From: Candidatus Methanophagales archaeon
GTDB taxonomy: Archaea > Halobacteriota > Syntropharchaeia > Alkanophagales > Methanospirareceae
Assembly (NCBI GenBank): GCA_017883965.1
Contig: JAFNKG010000022.1
Coordinates: 1-33,771 of the forward strand
Length of the DNA stretch: 33,771 nt
Reading direction: 5' to 3'
The position numbers and the translations under genes were made by a program. Shown piece after piece: positions 1 through 7,323 of this stretch. The first letter of the stretch is position 1. Every line of letters starts with the position of its first letter. Below the pieces are notes generated by a model that worked only from the letters and a program-made list of their open reading frames with translations, was not told the DNA's origin and ran no database searches.

Positions 1-289
1 AGCTTAGTAAATCTATCTTATCAGTTTCATATCCCTTAGATAGTAGGAATTCAGATATCTTTTCGTATGCGCCGCTATTCGATAGTTCCAGATGAAGTCT
101 GTGCACCGTGGACTTCGCACCATATTCTCTTGGCACATCTGCCCATGTACATCCTGTCTTAAGAACATAGAGGATGCCATTAAAGAGTTTTCTTAGATCT
201 TCCCTCGGTCTTCCAGTTTTTGGCTTTTGAGGTGGTAGATAGGGTCTTATCAGCTCCCACAAGTTATCATCTATCTTTTTGAATGTCAT
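1..289 (-). mobile_element. IS5-family transposase, N-terminal part (runs off window edge)
   Basis: The reverse strand is open from an ATG at 289 to the window edge, giving 96 residues. It begins MTFKKIDDNLWELIRPYLPP and continues with GRPRED and a GCTWADVP segment. This is the N-terminal DUF4096-type helical domain of IS5/IS427-group transposases, which normally reads W..l.p.LPP...GRPr.d.R...nailYvLrTGc.W.dlP. The catalytic DDE part would lie to the left of base 1, so intactness cannot be judged. A TATA-like stretch (cttatatata, 311-320) lies 22-31 bases upstream of the start. The family call is by recognition and is fairly secure; the exact IS group is not. Confidence 0.85.
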
Positions 290-297
290 ACACAAAA

Positions 298-429
298 TTA
301 TGGTTTGGAACTTATATATAGTTTTGGGATCAGCTCTATAAGTACACATATTACACCGATCATAATTGCATATAAAAACCAATGTTTTTCCTTTGTGAGG
401 TCTGTTCCGGATTTGTTATTCTCGGTCAT
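298..429 (-). CDS. 43-residue single-pass membrane protein
   Basis: This small reading frame encodes MTENNKSGTDLTKEKHW, then a hydrophobic helix (about residues 18-36, FLYAIMIGVICVLIELI), then a short basic tail. Its stop lies 9 bases before the transposase start, on the same strand. Evidence that it is real: it has one clear transmembrane segment with charged flanks, and a BRE/TATA box about 40 bases upstream of the ATG. That box is the first copy of a 26-base sequence repeated exactly in front of the nfeD operon. There is no obvious Shine-Dalgarno. I do not recognise the family. It may be host DNA next to the IS, or a gene whose 3' end was displaced by it. Confidence 0.5.
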   Translation of the reverse strand: MTENNKSGTDLTKEKHWFLYAIMIGVICVLIELIPKLYISSKP

Positions 430-462
430 TTATCTATTTTTGTAATGTTAGTATCCATAGGT

Positions 463-488
463 GGCATATAAAAGCTTTTCTATTTTTT
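463..488 (-). promoter_or_regulatory. BRE/TATA promoter, copy 1 of an exact 26-base repeat
   Basis: Read on the minus strand this is an A-rich lead-in, then gaaaag, then cttttatatg, a good archaeal BRE plus TATA box. It is followed about 40 bases later by the ATG of the 43-residue membrane protein. The same 26 bases occur at 3540-3565 upstream of nfeD. Confidence 0.6.
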
Positions 489-631
489 CCTTCCGTGTAA
501 AATATTGATATTACATGCCATGAGAAGCATTTTTCCATTGAACCTGGATAAATAAGCATTGATAAAACAAACCAACTATGAGAATGAACAACTCTTTCAC
601 ACCATATTTCACATCCCTTCGCACTTCGCCT

Positions 632-1183
632 TCATCGTTTCTTTCGTTTCGAGGTATCTTCTATTTGCTCTTTTAAGCTTTTTATCAGTTCCTCACCTAT
701 ATTGTATGCTTCCTCTGCAAATTCAAAGAATGCCTTTGTTGCACCCACTTTTAGTAATGGGATTTGCTCGTTACTAAGACCTGCAATAGTTGCTGGGAAA
801 ATTTCGTGAATGATTCTTAACTGGGCTTCCATAGAGCCGAAAAATCCATAATATGGAACCAGTTTCTCCCTGCTTTCATCATCTAATAAACCTATTTTAT
901 CTGCTAAAGAGGAATAAATGGTTCTGTCAAAGGCTGTATTAGTTGGAAGTTGAGTATGTCCTACTTTATCTTTTCCAACAATTCTGATGACATTGACCCA
1001 TCGTTGTAGCCGTTCTTGATTTGCCTCGATTTCGGGCAAAAGAGTTTTGTATGCAATCTTTTTAGTCTTTCCCTCTTTATAAAATATAGCAGAAAATGTG
1101 GTGATAATCCCACTGATTAATCCAAAAAACCAAAGAATGACCCCAACAATAATCTCACCAACGATTTCACTACTCAACACCAT
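632..1183 (-). CDS. Hypothetical protein with N-terminal membrane helix, partner of the TIR-like gene
   Basis: The 183-residue protein starts after a good ribosome site (aaggag, 6 bases before ATG). Residues 6-34 form a strongly hydrophobic helix (IVGEIIVGVILWFFGLISG), so the N-terminus is probably in the membrane. The remainder is a soluble, mostly alpha-helical cytoplasmic domain rich in Leu, Glu and Lys, with a lysine/arginine-rich end (TSKRKKR). I see no catalytic motif and do not recognise a family. It follows the TIR/deoxyribosyltransferase-like gene on the same strand after a 76-base gap, so the two may be co-transcribed. A membrane protein next to a TIR-like enzyme resembles effector pairs in defence loci, but that is inference. 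Confidence 0.7.
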   Translation of the reverse strand: MVLSSEIVGEIIVGVILWFFGLISGIITTFSAIFYKEGKTKKIAYKTLLPEIEANQERLQRWVNVIRIVGKDKVGHTQLPTNTAFDRTIYSSLADKIGLLDDESREKLVPYYGFFGSMEAQLRIIHEIFPATIAGLSNEQIPLLKVGATKAFFEFAEEAYNIGEELIKSLKEQIEDTSKRKKR

Positions 1184-1259
1184 ATTTTCTCCTTTTGTTA
1201 ATAAATATAAGATTATTATTTCATCTTTTAAAACTTATGGAGCCTATTGGCATTTGGTA

Positions 1260-1988
1260 TTATGTTTTTATGCACTCCTTTACTATTTTTCCTAAATTGG
1301 TAAGAGAGTACAAAGCTGAATCATTAACCTCTTTGTCATATTTTATCAAACCAAGTTCCAATAACCTTCTTATTGTAGGTCGAAAATCCTCAGGAGGTAT
1401 GGAACCACTATGAATTTTCGTAGAATGGCGGTGTACTCTTATAGTGTCTTCAATAGAAGTTCTTATCATTTCTAATGAGGACACATCGAGAAGCCTTATT
1501 GTTTCTTTGACAATTTTCTCCTTCGTCATGTCAATTGTTCTCACAACATCTTTTACCAAGGAACAAACTTCATTCATTATATCAGACTCTGAACCCGAAG
1601 AGTATTTTATCACACGACACTGTGCTATGTCAAATAATAATCTATCATCGTCATCTCTTAGAGCTATTATCGCATTCGGAGCTCTTCGAGCATGCGCCAA
1701 TCCTAATTCGTACATAATATTTCCATTTCGTGATCCTTTTTCTTCTTTACTGATGTCAAATAACAAAATCTTTGATGTGTTTATCCCTTTTAGAATTTTC
1801 ATAATTATTGAGTCATTGATTATCTCTTCATCCACTCTAAAGGGCTCAAAACCTGCCTCCCTAATCCCAGGTTCTATGACATCTTTCCATCTCGATTTGA
1901 ATTTTGTTTCTTTAAATGGCATACCAACAAATACCTTAGACTCGTCAATTTCCTCTTTGAACAGATCGAAGTAGAATTTGGGAAACAA
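1260..1988 (-). CDS. TIR-like / nucleoside 2-deoxyribosyltransferase-fold protein with C-terminal winged helix
   Basis: The N-terminal half has the pattern of TIR-like or nucleoside 2-deoxyribosyltransferase-like domains. It reads KVFVGMPF, then W...I.PGI...GF.P.RVDE, then I...I..SKILLFDIS, and finally NGNIMYELGLAHA, whose glutamate (about residue 94) is where the catalytic acid of these N-glycoside-cleaving enzymes sits. The last 70 residues (RRLLELGLIKYD...YSLTNLGKIV) look like a winged helix. The longest frame starts at a GTG at 1997, but that GTG lies inside the ribosome site gaggtgat. A TTG at 1988, four bases after that site, is a better start. Whether it cleaves NAD, nucleosides or nothing cannot be told from the sequence. 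Confidence 0.7.
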   Translation of the reverse strand: MFPKFYFDLFKEEIDESKVFVGMPFKETKFKSRWKDVIEPGIREAGFEPFRVDEEIINDSIIMKILKGINTSKILLFDISKEEKGSRNGNIMYELGLAHARRAPNAIIALRDDDDRLLFDIAQCRVIKYSSGSESDIMNEVCSLVKDVVRTIDMTKEKIVKETIRLLDVSSLEMIRTSIEDTIRVHRHSTKIHSGSIPPEDFRPTIRRLLELGLIKYDKEVNDSALYSLTNLGKIVKECIKT

Positions 1989-2078
1989 ATGTATCACCTC
2001 TCATATAGATTCCGACTGTGTATGCCTATGCCTCTACTTAACAGATATTGAAAGCCCAACCACGCCACATCCGATTAA

Positions 2079-2107
2079 AGAGACTGTCCCATAATAGGAC
2101 AGCCTCT
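2079..2107 (-). terminator. Hairpin between slipin and the TIR-like gene
   Basis: Perfect inner stem ctgtcc/ggacag with a 7-base loop, extended by agag/ctct across one mismatched base on each side. It lies 27 bases past the slipin stop, between two same-strand transcription units, so it is a candidate intrinsic terminator or mRNA 3' hairpin. The T-run after it is weak (tctcttt). An abutted pair of insertion-sequence ends is an alternative. Confidence 0.4.
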
Positions 2108-2133
2108 AAACGGCAATTATCCGGCGTAAAGAA

Positions 2134-3024
2134 TTACTTCTCTACCGGCACAATCCTCTTTTTATCACCCTCCTTTAGCATATCGAGAATGTTAATCAGC
2201 TTTGACTGATCCGATACGACAATTTTCGTATTATCCTGTAGAGATGCCTGTGTCACCTCAAGCTGTTTCAAAACCTGCGCATTCCCAATAAAGAACTCCT
2301 CTGCCGCTCTCGATACTTTCTCAATCGCCTTTGCTTCACCCTCTGCACGAAGTATAGCCGCCGCACGATCACCCTCTGCCGTTAGAACCGCATTCTGCTT
2401 ATCACCTTCAGCCTCAAGAATCTGCTTTTCTTTGTACGCCTCTGCACTCAAAATAGTAGCTCTCTTCTCACGTTCTGCCTTCATCTGCTTACTCATTGCG
2501 TCTGCGATGTCCACAGGTGGGTCAATCTTCTGAACCTCTACCCGAACCACCTTCACACCCCATTTATCGGTTGCCTCGTCCAGTGTTTCTCGAAGCGCGG
2601 TATTGATTTGGTCCCTTGCGGTAAGCGTCTGATCAAGCGTCATGTCACCGACGAGGTTTCTCAGGTTCGTCTGCGCCAATTTGCTTATTGCAAACCTGAA
2701 ATTTGCGATCTCATATCTAACCGCCTTCGGGTCCGTCACCGCGTAGTAGATGACCGCATCAACGGTTACTGCAACGTTATCCTTTGTAATAACCGCCTGC
2801 GGTGCGACGTCAATGACCGTCTCACGCATGTCTATCCGTTCTGCGATATTATCAACAAAAGGCACGATGAACCTCAAGCCCGGGTCCAGAGTCTCCTTAT
2901 ATTGCCCAAATCTTTCCACAACTCCCTTCTCATACTGCTTCACGGTAGTCACTGACTTCAACAACGTAACCACTGCAATAACGAACAGGACTACAGCTAT
3001 TGCAAATCCTACTTCTCCTACCAT
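2134..3024 (-). CDS. Slipin/stomatin-like SPFH (band 7) membrane protein
   Basis: 296 residues, the usual length for a prokaryotic slipin. One N-terminal transmembrane segment (residues 5-23) is followed by the SPFH domain: VKQYEKGVVERFGQY, DPGLRFIVPFVD, then TKDNVAVTVDAVIYY and RNLVGDMTLDQTL. Next comes a long charged helix with the EREKRATILSAEAYKE and QILEAEGDKQ..AEGDRAAAIL.AEGEA repeats that form the coiled coil. The start has a ggagga ribosome site. It sits 19 bases downstream of nfeD, the classic NfeD-slipin pair. Family proteins oligomerise at the membrane as scaffolds, and some are cleaved by a partner protease. No ClpP-type protease domain is present here, so this is the short-NfeD version. 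Confidence 0.93.
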   Translation of the reverse strand: MVGEVGFAIAVVLFVIAVVTLLKSVTTVKQYEKGVVERFGQYKETLDPGLRFIVPFVDNIAERIDMRETVIDVAPQAVITKDNVAVTVDAVIYYAVTDPKAVRYEIANFRFAISKLAQTNLRNLVGDMTLDQTLTARDQINTALRETLDEATDKWGVKVVRVEVQKIDPPVDIADAMSKQMKAEREKRATILSAEAYKEKQILEAEGDKQNAVLTAEGDRAAAILRAEGEAKAIEKVSRAAEEFFIGNAQVLKQLEVTQASLQDNTKIVVSDQSKLINILDMLKEGDKKRIVPVEK

Positions 3025-3043
3025 TTTCTATCTTCCTCCTTTT

Positions 3044-3502
3044 TTATTTATCCTCATTTTTTACGATTAACGTGACTCCAGTCACGTCAACCACCGTAAT
3101 GTCTTCACCCTCTTCTATGTTAATACCTTCCTCTGACATTGCCCGCCATTCCTCGTTCCCGACTTTTACCAGACCGCTTGTATCCTTGCCAATACTGCTT
3201 TTGACGATTCCCGTCTTACCGATAATTGCATCAACGTTCGTCTTTGTATCGCTCACTTTCATCTTCGCCTTAACGTATTTCCGTCCAATGCCCACATACA
3301 GCGCGCAGAAGGCACTTGCACAGATGGCGGTTACAAGCCACGAATCGAGAAAACTTGTCAGCAGACCTCCCAATATCAGCGCCGAGCCAAGCATCACAAG
3401 ATCAAAACCTGTCTCCACGCCTATAAACAACTCTAAAAGAATCATCAGGAGTCCGACAACCACAAATGCTGCCCATAACCACGTATCAAGAAGTTCTAGC
3501 AT
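3044..3502 (-). CDS. NfeD-family membrane protein (short, protease-less form)
   Basis: 152 residues with three or four hydrophobic segments in the first 90 (LWAAFVVVGLLMILLELFIG, FDLVMLGSALILGGLLTSFL, WLVTAICASAFCALYVGIG). They are followed by a soluble C-terminal domain (about 95-152) that matches the NfeD OB fold: IIGKTGIVKSSIG..TSGLVKVGNEEWRA..EEGINIEEGEDITVVDV.GVTLIV. The ClpP-like serine protease domain of long NfeD proteins is absent. It is the first gene of a two-gene operon with the slipin and is preceded by a strong TATA promoter. Its role is probably to partner the slipin oligomer; nothing more specific can be claimed. Confidence 0.9.
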   Translation of the reverse strand: MLELLDTWLWAAFVVVGLLMILLELFIGVETGFDLVMLGSALILGGLLTSFLDSWLVTAICASAFCALYVGIGRKYVKAKMKVSDTKTNVDAIIGKTGIVKSSIGKDTSGLVKVGNEEWRAMSEEGINIEEGEDITVVDVTGVTLIVKNEDK

Positions 3503-3539
3503 TTATCTTCCGAGGAGGTTCAATATGGGATAATCATAG

Positions 3540-3565
3540 GGCATATAAAAGCTTTTCTATTTTTT
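3540..3565 (-). promoter_or_regulatory. BRE/TATA promoter of the nfeD-slipin operon, copy 2 of the 26-base repeat
   Basis: Identical over 26 bases to 463-488. On the minus strand it reads gaaaagcttttatatg, a BRE/TATA core, about 40 bases before the nfeD ATG. Transcription would start near 3516. It overlaps the last codons of cofE (stop at 3557), so the nfeD operon has its own promoter inside the 3' end of the upstream gene. Confidence 0.65.
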
Positions 3566-4336
3566 TGCTTTTGTTTTGTCCAATCCCTGTTCTGAAATAC
3601 TCCCGAAATACAAACACTCTTCTGGCGATATTGTTGGAATGCCTTCAGCGTCTTTAATCTCAACAGGAGCTTCCCGCACCACAACCATCGGCACGCTTTC
3701 ATTTGCTTCTCCCATCATTATTTCCGCTGCTGAAGCGATATTATCAGCCACTGCTTTTCTCGTAATCTTCAATGGCTTTCCATAAATGTCCTTTTTGCCT
3801 CGGACGTCTTCTACTGCTTCTATGCCCGAACATCCAATTGCAATTCCAACACAACCCCATCTTAGCGGATGCGTTCGACTATCACTTAGTATCACCGCAA
3901 TATTGCAATTGTACCGCTCTTCAAACTTTATACGTATTTCTCGCGCACTTTTATCCGGATTCTCCGGAAGCAGTATCACATGCCCTTCCGGTGCATTTGA
4001 AGCATCTATCCCTGCATTCGGCAATAAAAACCCATTTTTAAGTGTTAGCACAAACTCCGGGATTCCGCCCATAATCTTATCTGATTCCTGAAGTATAACC
4101 TCCATTTCACCCGGATCAATTGAGTATTGTCTGCCCAAATCTATCGCCTTTTCTGATGGTTTAATATCCTCAAGATTGATAACCCGATTCTCCGCTGTCG
4201 CTACCGCGGACTCTGCCAATACGACAATATCTTTGTCCTCTAATTCAAAATTTATTTCGTTCATACTTTTAATCAATATCTCTACAATATCGTCCCCGGG
4301 TTTTATTAGCGGTGTTTTTATACCATAGAGTTCCAT
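3557..4336 (-). CDS. cofE: Coenzyme F420-0:L-glutamate ligase
   Basis: CofE adds glutamates through gamma-linkage to F420-0 using GTP, the last step of F420 synthesis. The 259-residue length is typical. Recognisable segments are YGIKTPLIKPGDDI at the N-terminus, ESAVATAENRVINL, LPNAGIDASNAPEGHVILLP, PDKSAREIR and VGIAIGCSGIEAVEDVRGKKDIYGKPLKIT, ending with ADNIASAAEIMMGEANE. The segment usually reading DS.GRPFR.G is SDSRTHPLRWG here. That is a known-looking variant, but a second CofE-like paralogue with another substrate cannot be excluded. The ATG follows a gaggga site. The gene stands alone between toxin-antitoxin debris and the nfeD operon. Confidence 0.9.
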   Translation of the reverse strand: MELYGIKTPLIKPGDDIVEILIKSMNEINFELEDKDIVVLAESAVATAENRVINLEDIKPSEKAIDLGRQYSIDPGEMEVILQESDKIMGGIPEFVLTLKNGFLLPNAGIDASNAPEGHVILLPENPDKSAREIRIKFEERYNCNIAVILSDSRTHPLRWGCVGIAIGCSGIEAVEDVRGKKDIYGKPLKITRKAVADNIASAAEIMMGEANESVPMVVVREAPVEIKDAEGIPTISPEECLYFGSISEQGLDKTKAKK

Positions 4337-4391
4337 ATTTTATCCCTCATTTTTTTACTTGTTCGTTGGGATGATAATCGAGACTGTTTTA

Positions 4392-4646
4392 TTAATCACT
4401 TTCCATCAACTTCTTTAAATCCTTTAAAGCTTCTTTTTCCCTTACATCCATCATTTTCATCTTTTCTTTTACAATCTTCACAGAGAAATGATTATCAGCG
4501 TGTAAGAAAACCGCTGGTTTGGATTTATATGCGGTTACAAACTGTATAGCATCAATAACAAAGAAATTGTGACAGCTCTGAAAAGTGCATTTCTTATTTT
4601 CACTAAACCTTTTTGGATCAAACCTTTTTTAAAGGTTTGTTTTCAT
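4392..4646 (-). pseudogene. VapC-like PIN toxin remnant
   Basis: An ATG at 4646 overlaps the antitoxin stop as ATGA, the usual toxin-antitoxin coupling. The frame meets a stop after five codons (MKTNL, TAA). The same frame then stays open to 4392 and reads CHNFFVIDAIQFVTAYKSKP, followed by AVFLHADNHF. This resembles the C-terminal end of a PIN domain, where D.i..a.A......f.t.D.hF carries the last catalytic aspartates. The N-terminal two thirds of a normal 130-residue PIN protein is missing, and a short direct duplication (aaaaaggttt) lies at the scar. I read it as a deletion relic of a toxin gene. The family call rests on about 25 residues. Confidence 0.5.
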
Positions 4647-4873
4647 AACTCCTCTTCTTCCTTGATCTCCCTTAATAGTTCATCGGATGGAATAGAGATA
4701 TATTTGCTTAGCACTTCCTTTATTTCCGTTCTGGTATATAGCTTACCTCTAAGCGCAATCAAAACCCTGATGGCATCTTCAACGGCTTCGTCTCTGGTAT
4801 GATACACCTTTCCATCAATCAACGCATTAAGCTCGCTCACCAATTTTGGATTTAGGTTTACCGATATTCCCAT
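4643..4873 (-). CDS. Ribbon-helix-helix antitoxin-like protein
   Basis: 76 residues. The N-terminus ISVNLNPKLVSELNALI followed by HTRDEAVEDAIRVLI is the beta-strand plus two-helix layout of CopG/Arc-type DNA-binding proteins. The C-terminal acidic helix (LLREIKEEEEL) would wrap a toxin. A ggagag site precedes the ATG at 4873. It is followed by the PIN toxin remnant through an ATGA overlap, so it is the surviving antitoxin of a VapBC-like pair. It may now be an orphan regulator or simply decaying. Confidence 0.72.
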   Translation of the reverse strand: MGISVNLNPKLVSELNALIDGKVYHTRDEAVEDAIRVLIALRGKLYTRTEIKEVLSKYISIPSDELLREIKEEEEL

Positions 4874-4983
4874 CTTATCATCTCTCCTTCAATAAATAAT
4901 GTAATCATATTATATAAAACATCCTTCTTTGAAATCTCGTATATTCGCTTCTCGGCGCCACCTTTTATCCATGAATCTATCAT
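4858..4983 (-). CDS. Small 41-residue protein upstream of the antitoxin
   Basis: The frame MIDSWIKGGAEKRIYEISKK, ending EGEMIRWEYR, overlaps the start of the antitoxin gene by 16 bases and contains its ribosome site. A longer version would begin at a TTG at 5016 inside the folD stop region. No family is recognised and no convincing ribosome site is seen. It could be a leader peptide coupling translation to the antitoxin, the tail of a lost gene, or noise. Confidence 0.3.
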   Translation of the reverse strand: MIDSWIKGGAEKRIYEISKKDVLYNMITLFIEGEMIRWEYR

Positions 4984-5008
4984 GTCACAAAAAAGTTCCG
5001 AAATATTT

Positions 5009-5875
5009 TTAGTCAAGGTTTTTAGTAGCTTTAATTGTATGCTCCAGGAGCACAGCAATGGTAATCGGGCCAACGCCACCAGGAACTGGAGAAACTAAAG
5101 ATACTTTCGGTAACACTTCCTCAAATTTGACGTCGCCATACACTTTACCATCTATCCAGGTAATACCAACGTCAAAAACAACCGCATTTTGTTTAACCAT
5201 CTCCTCGCCAATCAGACCTTTGACACCGGTGGCAACGATTAAAATATCGGCATTCGACGTATAATCCTTCAAACCATTAGTATAAACATGGCATACATTT
5301 ACCGTTGCATTTCGGTTTAACAGCATCATCGCAGCAGGTTTTCCCACAATATTACTATGACCAACAACAACGGCATTTTTGCCTTCTATATCCACTTTAT
5401 ATCTCTCCAGTGCGTAGATAATACCCTTTGGCGTGCACGGAACAAAACCTGCGGATTCATTTCCAATAAATAAGTTTCCGAAATTTACCGGGTTAAATCC
5501 ATCAACATCTTTCTCCGGGTCAATGCACTGCATGATTTCCTTTTCGTTTATATGCTCCGGAAGTGGAAATTGCACGAGAATCCCATGCACGTCGTCCTTA
5601 GAATTCAACTCGTTTAGTAATTCTATTATCTCTTCTTCTTTTGTTTCCGCAGGGAACTTATAATTATCTGATTTTATGCCTGTTCTTTTACAAGCCCAGT
5701 GTTTTAGTTTGATATACAATTGGGAAGGCGGATGTTCACCCACGAGAATTGTTGCAAGCCCGGGCGTAACGCCGTAATTTTCTTTTAATTCTTTGACTTC
5801 TTGTTTAACTTTCTCCTCAATCTCTTGTGCAATTCCTTTCCCATCAATAACGTTATCTGAAATTTGTTCTTCCAT
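5009..5875 (-). CDS. folD: Bifunctional methylene-tetrahydrofolate dehydrogenase / methenyl-tetrahydrofolate cyclohydrolase
   Basis: FolD interconverts 5,10-methylene-, 5,10-methenyl- and 10-formyl-tetrahydrofolate with NAD(P). The 288-residue length is typical. The catalytic segment SQLYIKLKHWA contains the conserved Tyr and Lys. VHGILVQFPLP, DVDGFNPVNFG and the C-terminal PVPGGVGPITIAVLLEHT are the signature stretches, and VVVGHSNIVGKPAAMMLLNRNATV is the nucleotide-binding region. A taggaggag ribosome site precedes the ATG. It lies 12 bases after glyA, forming a folate C1 operon. Folate-based C1 chemistry in an archaeon that also makes F420 is unusual outside a few lineages and is a reason for suggesting the ANME-1 or Syntrophoarchaeia group. 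Confidence 0.97.
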   Translation of the reverse strand: MEEQISDNVIDGKGIAQEIEEKVKQEVKELKENYGVTPGLATILVGEHPPSQLYIKLKHWACKRTGIKSDNYKFPAETKEEEIIELLNELNSKDDVHGILVQFPLPEHINEKEIMQCIDPEKDVDGFNPVNFGNLFIGNESAGFVPCTPKGIIYALERYKVDIEGKNAVVVGHSNIVGKPAAMMLLNRNATVNVCHVYTNGLKDYTSNADILIVATGVKGLIGEEMVKQNAVVFDVGITWIDGKVYGDVKFEEVLPKVSLVSPVPGGVGPITIAVLLEHTIKATKNLD

Positions 5876-5887
5876 GTTTTACTCCTC

Positions 5888-7135
5888 CTATTTAAATAAC
5901 GGGAATTGTGTGCATAGACCTTCAACAGCACTCAATATTTCATTTTGAATTGTGGCATTTTCAATATTATTTAGCGATTTCGTAACCCAATCTGCAATCA
6001 ATTTCATTTCTTCTTCTTTCATGCCTCGCGTGGTCACCGCAGGTGTTCCAAGTCGTATTCCACTCGTTACGAAAGGACTTCTTGTTTCAAACGGAATAGT
6101 ACTTCTACTAACAATAATTCCAACATTACCAAGTGTTTCTTCCGCTTCTTTACCTGTTATTCCCGTTTTAATCAAATCCGCGAGCATCAAATGATTGTCT
6201 GTTCCACCTGATACCAGATCAAAACCATTAATCATCAACTCATTTGCTAATGTTTTAGCATTTATCACTATTTGTTTTTGATATTTCATGAAATTATCAC
6301 TCATTGCTTCTTTAAACGCAACCGCTTTAGCTGCAATCGCGTGCATCAGCGGTCCACCTTGAATACCGGGAAATACCATTCTATTTACCTTTTCTGCATA
6401 CTCCTTCTTGCACATAATCATTCCACCTCGCGGACCTCGTAATGTTTTATGTGTGGTTGTAGTAACAAAATCAGCATAAGGTATTGGACTTTTATGCAGT
6501 CCTGCAATAACCAATCCAGCAATATGCGCGATGTCCGCTAAAAAATATGCTCCCACTTCATCTGCTATCTCTCTGAATGCTGCAAAATCAATCTCACGTG
6601 GATATGCACTTGCACCTGCAATAATCAACTTTGGTTGATGTTTTAACGCTAAATCTCTTAAAGTATCGAAATTCAGTGTTTGAGTCTCTTTATCCACTTC
6701 ATAAGAAACTATGTCGAAGTACTTTCCCGTGAAGTTTACTGGACTACCATGTGATAAGTGACCACCATGCGATAGATTCATGCTCATAATGGTGTCGCCA
6801 ACATCCAGCATAGCAAAATAGATTGCCATATTGGCTTGCGTTCCTGAGTGTGGTTGAACGTTTACATGTTCCGCACCGAAAAGCTTTTTTGCACGTTCAA
6901 TTGCTAAGTTCTCAACCATATCATGGTATTCGCATCCACCGTAATATCGCTTTCCCGGATAGCCTTCTGCATATTTATTGGTCATTAGCGAACCCTGCGT
7001 TTCCATAACTGCCGTACTTGCATAATTCTCCGATGCAATTAAATTTATCTTGAATTTCTGTCTTTTCTCTTCGAGGTCTAATATTTCTGAAACCTCGGAA
7101 TCAACTTCATTTACGTTTTTAAGGATAATGCTCAT
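5888..7135 (-). CDS. glyA: Serine hydroxymethyltransferase
   Basis: GlyA converts serine and a tetrahydrofolate-type carrier into glycine and the methylene carrier, using pyridoxal phosphate. The 415-residue length is normal. Visible are NLIASENY near residue 31, [25 protein letters not shown], the [10 protein letters not shown] segment with the aspartate that contacts PLP, and the PLP lysine in [14 protein letters not shown] (K230). A ggaggg site precedes the ATG. It is first in the operon with folD, which fits the H4F-dependent enzyme rather than the H4MPT-dependent archaeal form, though sequence alone does not prove carrier choice. Confidence 0.97.
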   Translation of the reverse strand: MSIILKNVNEVDSEVSEILDLEEKRQKFKINLIASENYASTAVMETQGSLMTNKYAEGYPGKRYYGGCEYHDMVENLAIERAKKLFGAEHVNVQPHSGTQANMAIYFAMLDVGDTIMSMNLSHGGHLSHGSPVNFTGKYFDIVSYEVDKETQTLNFDTLRDLALKHQPKLIIAGASAYPREIDFAAFREIADEVGAYFLADIAHIAGLVIAGLHKSPIPYADFVTTTTHKTLRGPRGGMIMCKKEYAEKVNRMVFPGIQGGPLMHAIAAKAVAFKEAMSDNFMKYQKQIVINAKTLANELMINGFDLVSGGTDNHLMLADLIKTGITGKEAEETLGNVGIIVSRSTIPFETRSPFVTSGIRLGTPAVTTRGMKEEEMKLIADWVTKSLNNIENATIQNEILSAVEGLCTQFPLFK

Positions 7136-7286
7136 TTCTTCCCTCCTTCATCTTTATTCTTGCTTCTACCATCTGCTTTAAAAAATTTTAGTTCTATTCT
7201 CCCATCCATATTCCATAGGAATGACTTCGTACTATTAATACATGATTCTTTTTTGCGTTATAGCTCTGCCGAGGTCATGAAATTTA

Positions 7287-7300
7287 GAAAAGCTTATATA
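7287..7300 (+). promoter_or_regulatory. BRE/TATA box of the 7324 membrane protein
   Basis: gaaaagcttatata sits 24 bases before the ATG at 7324. That spacing puts the transcription start at or within a few bases of the start codon, so the mRNA is probably almost leaderless. The core closely matches the gaaaagctt..atat pattern seen at 463-488 and 3540-3565. Confidence 0.65.
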
Positions 7301-7323
7301 CTATCAAGTGAAGACCGAGTGTC

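Noticed and set aside
559-777. Plus-strand frame over the end of the 183-residue membrane protein gene
   Set aside because: Low-complexity shadow of the minus-strand gene with no ribosome site.
1444-1974. 176-residue plus-strand frame opposite the TIR-like gene
   Set aside because: It is antisense to a gene with clear motifs, and its Ser/Ile-rich composition is typical of a shadow frame.
2079-2107. Pair of insertion-sequence ends left by excision
   Set aside because: The sequence works equally well as a terminator hairpin, and no transposase debris lies next to it; kept only as an alternative.
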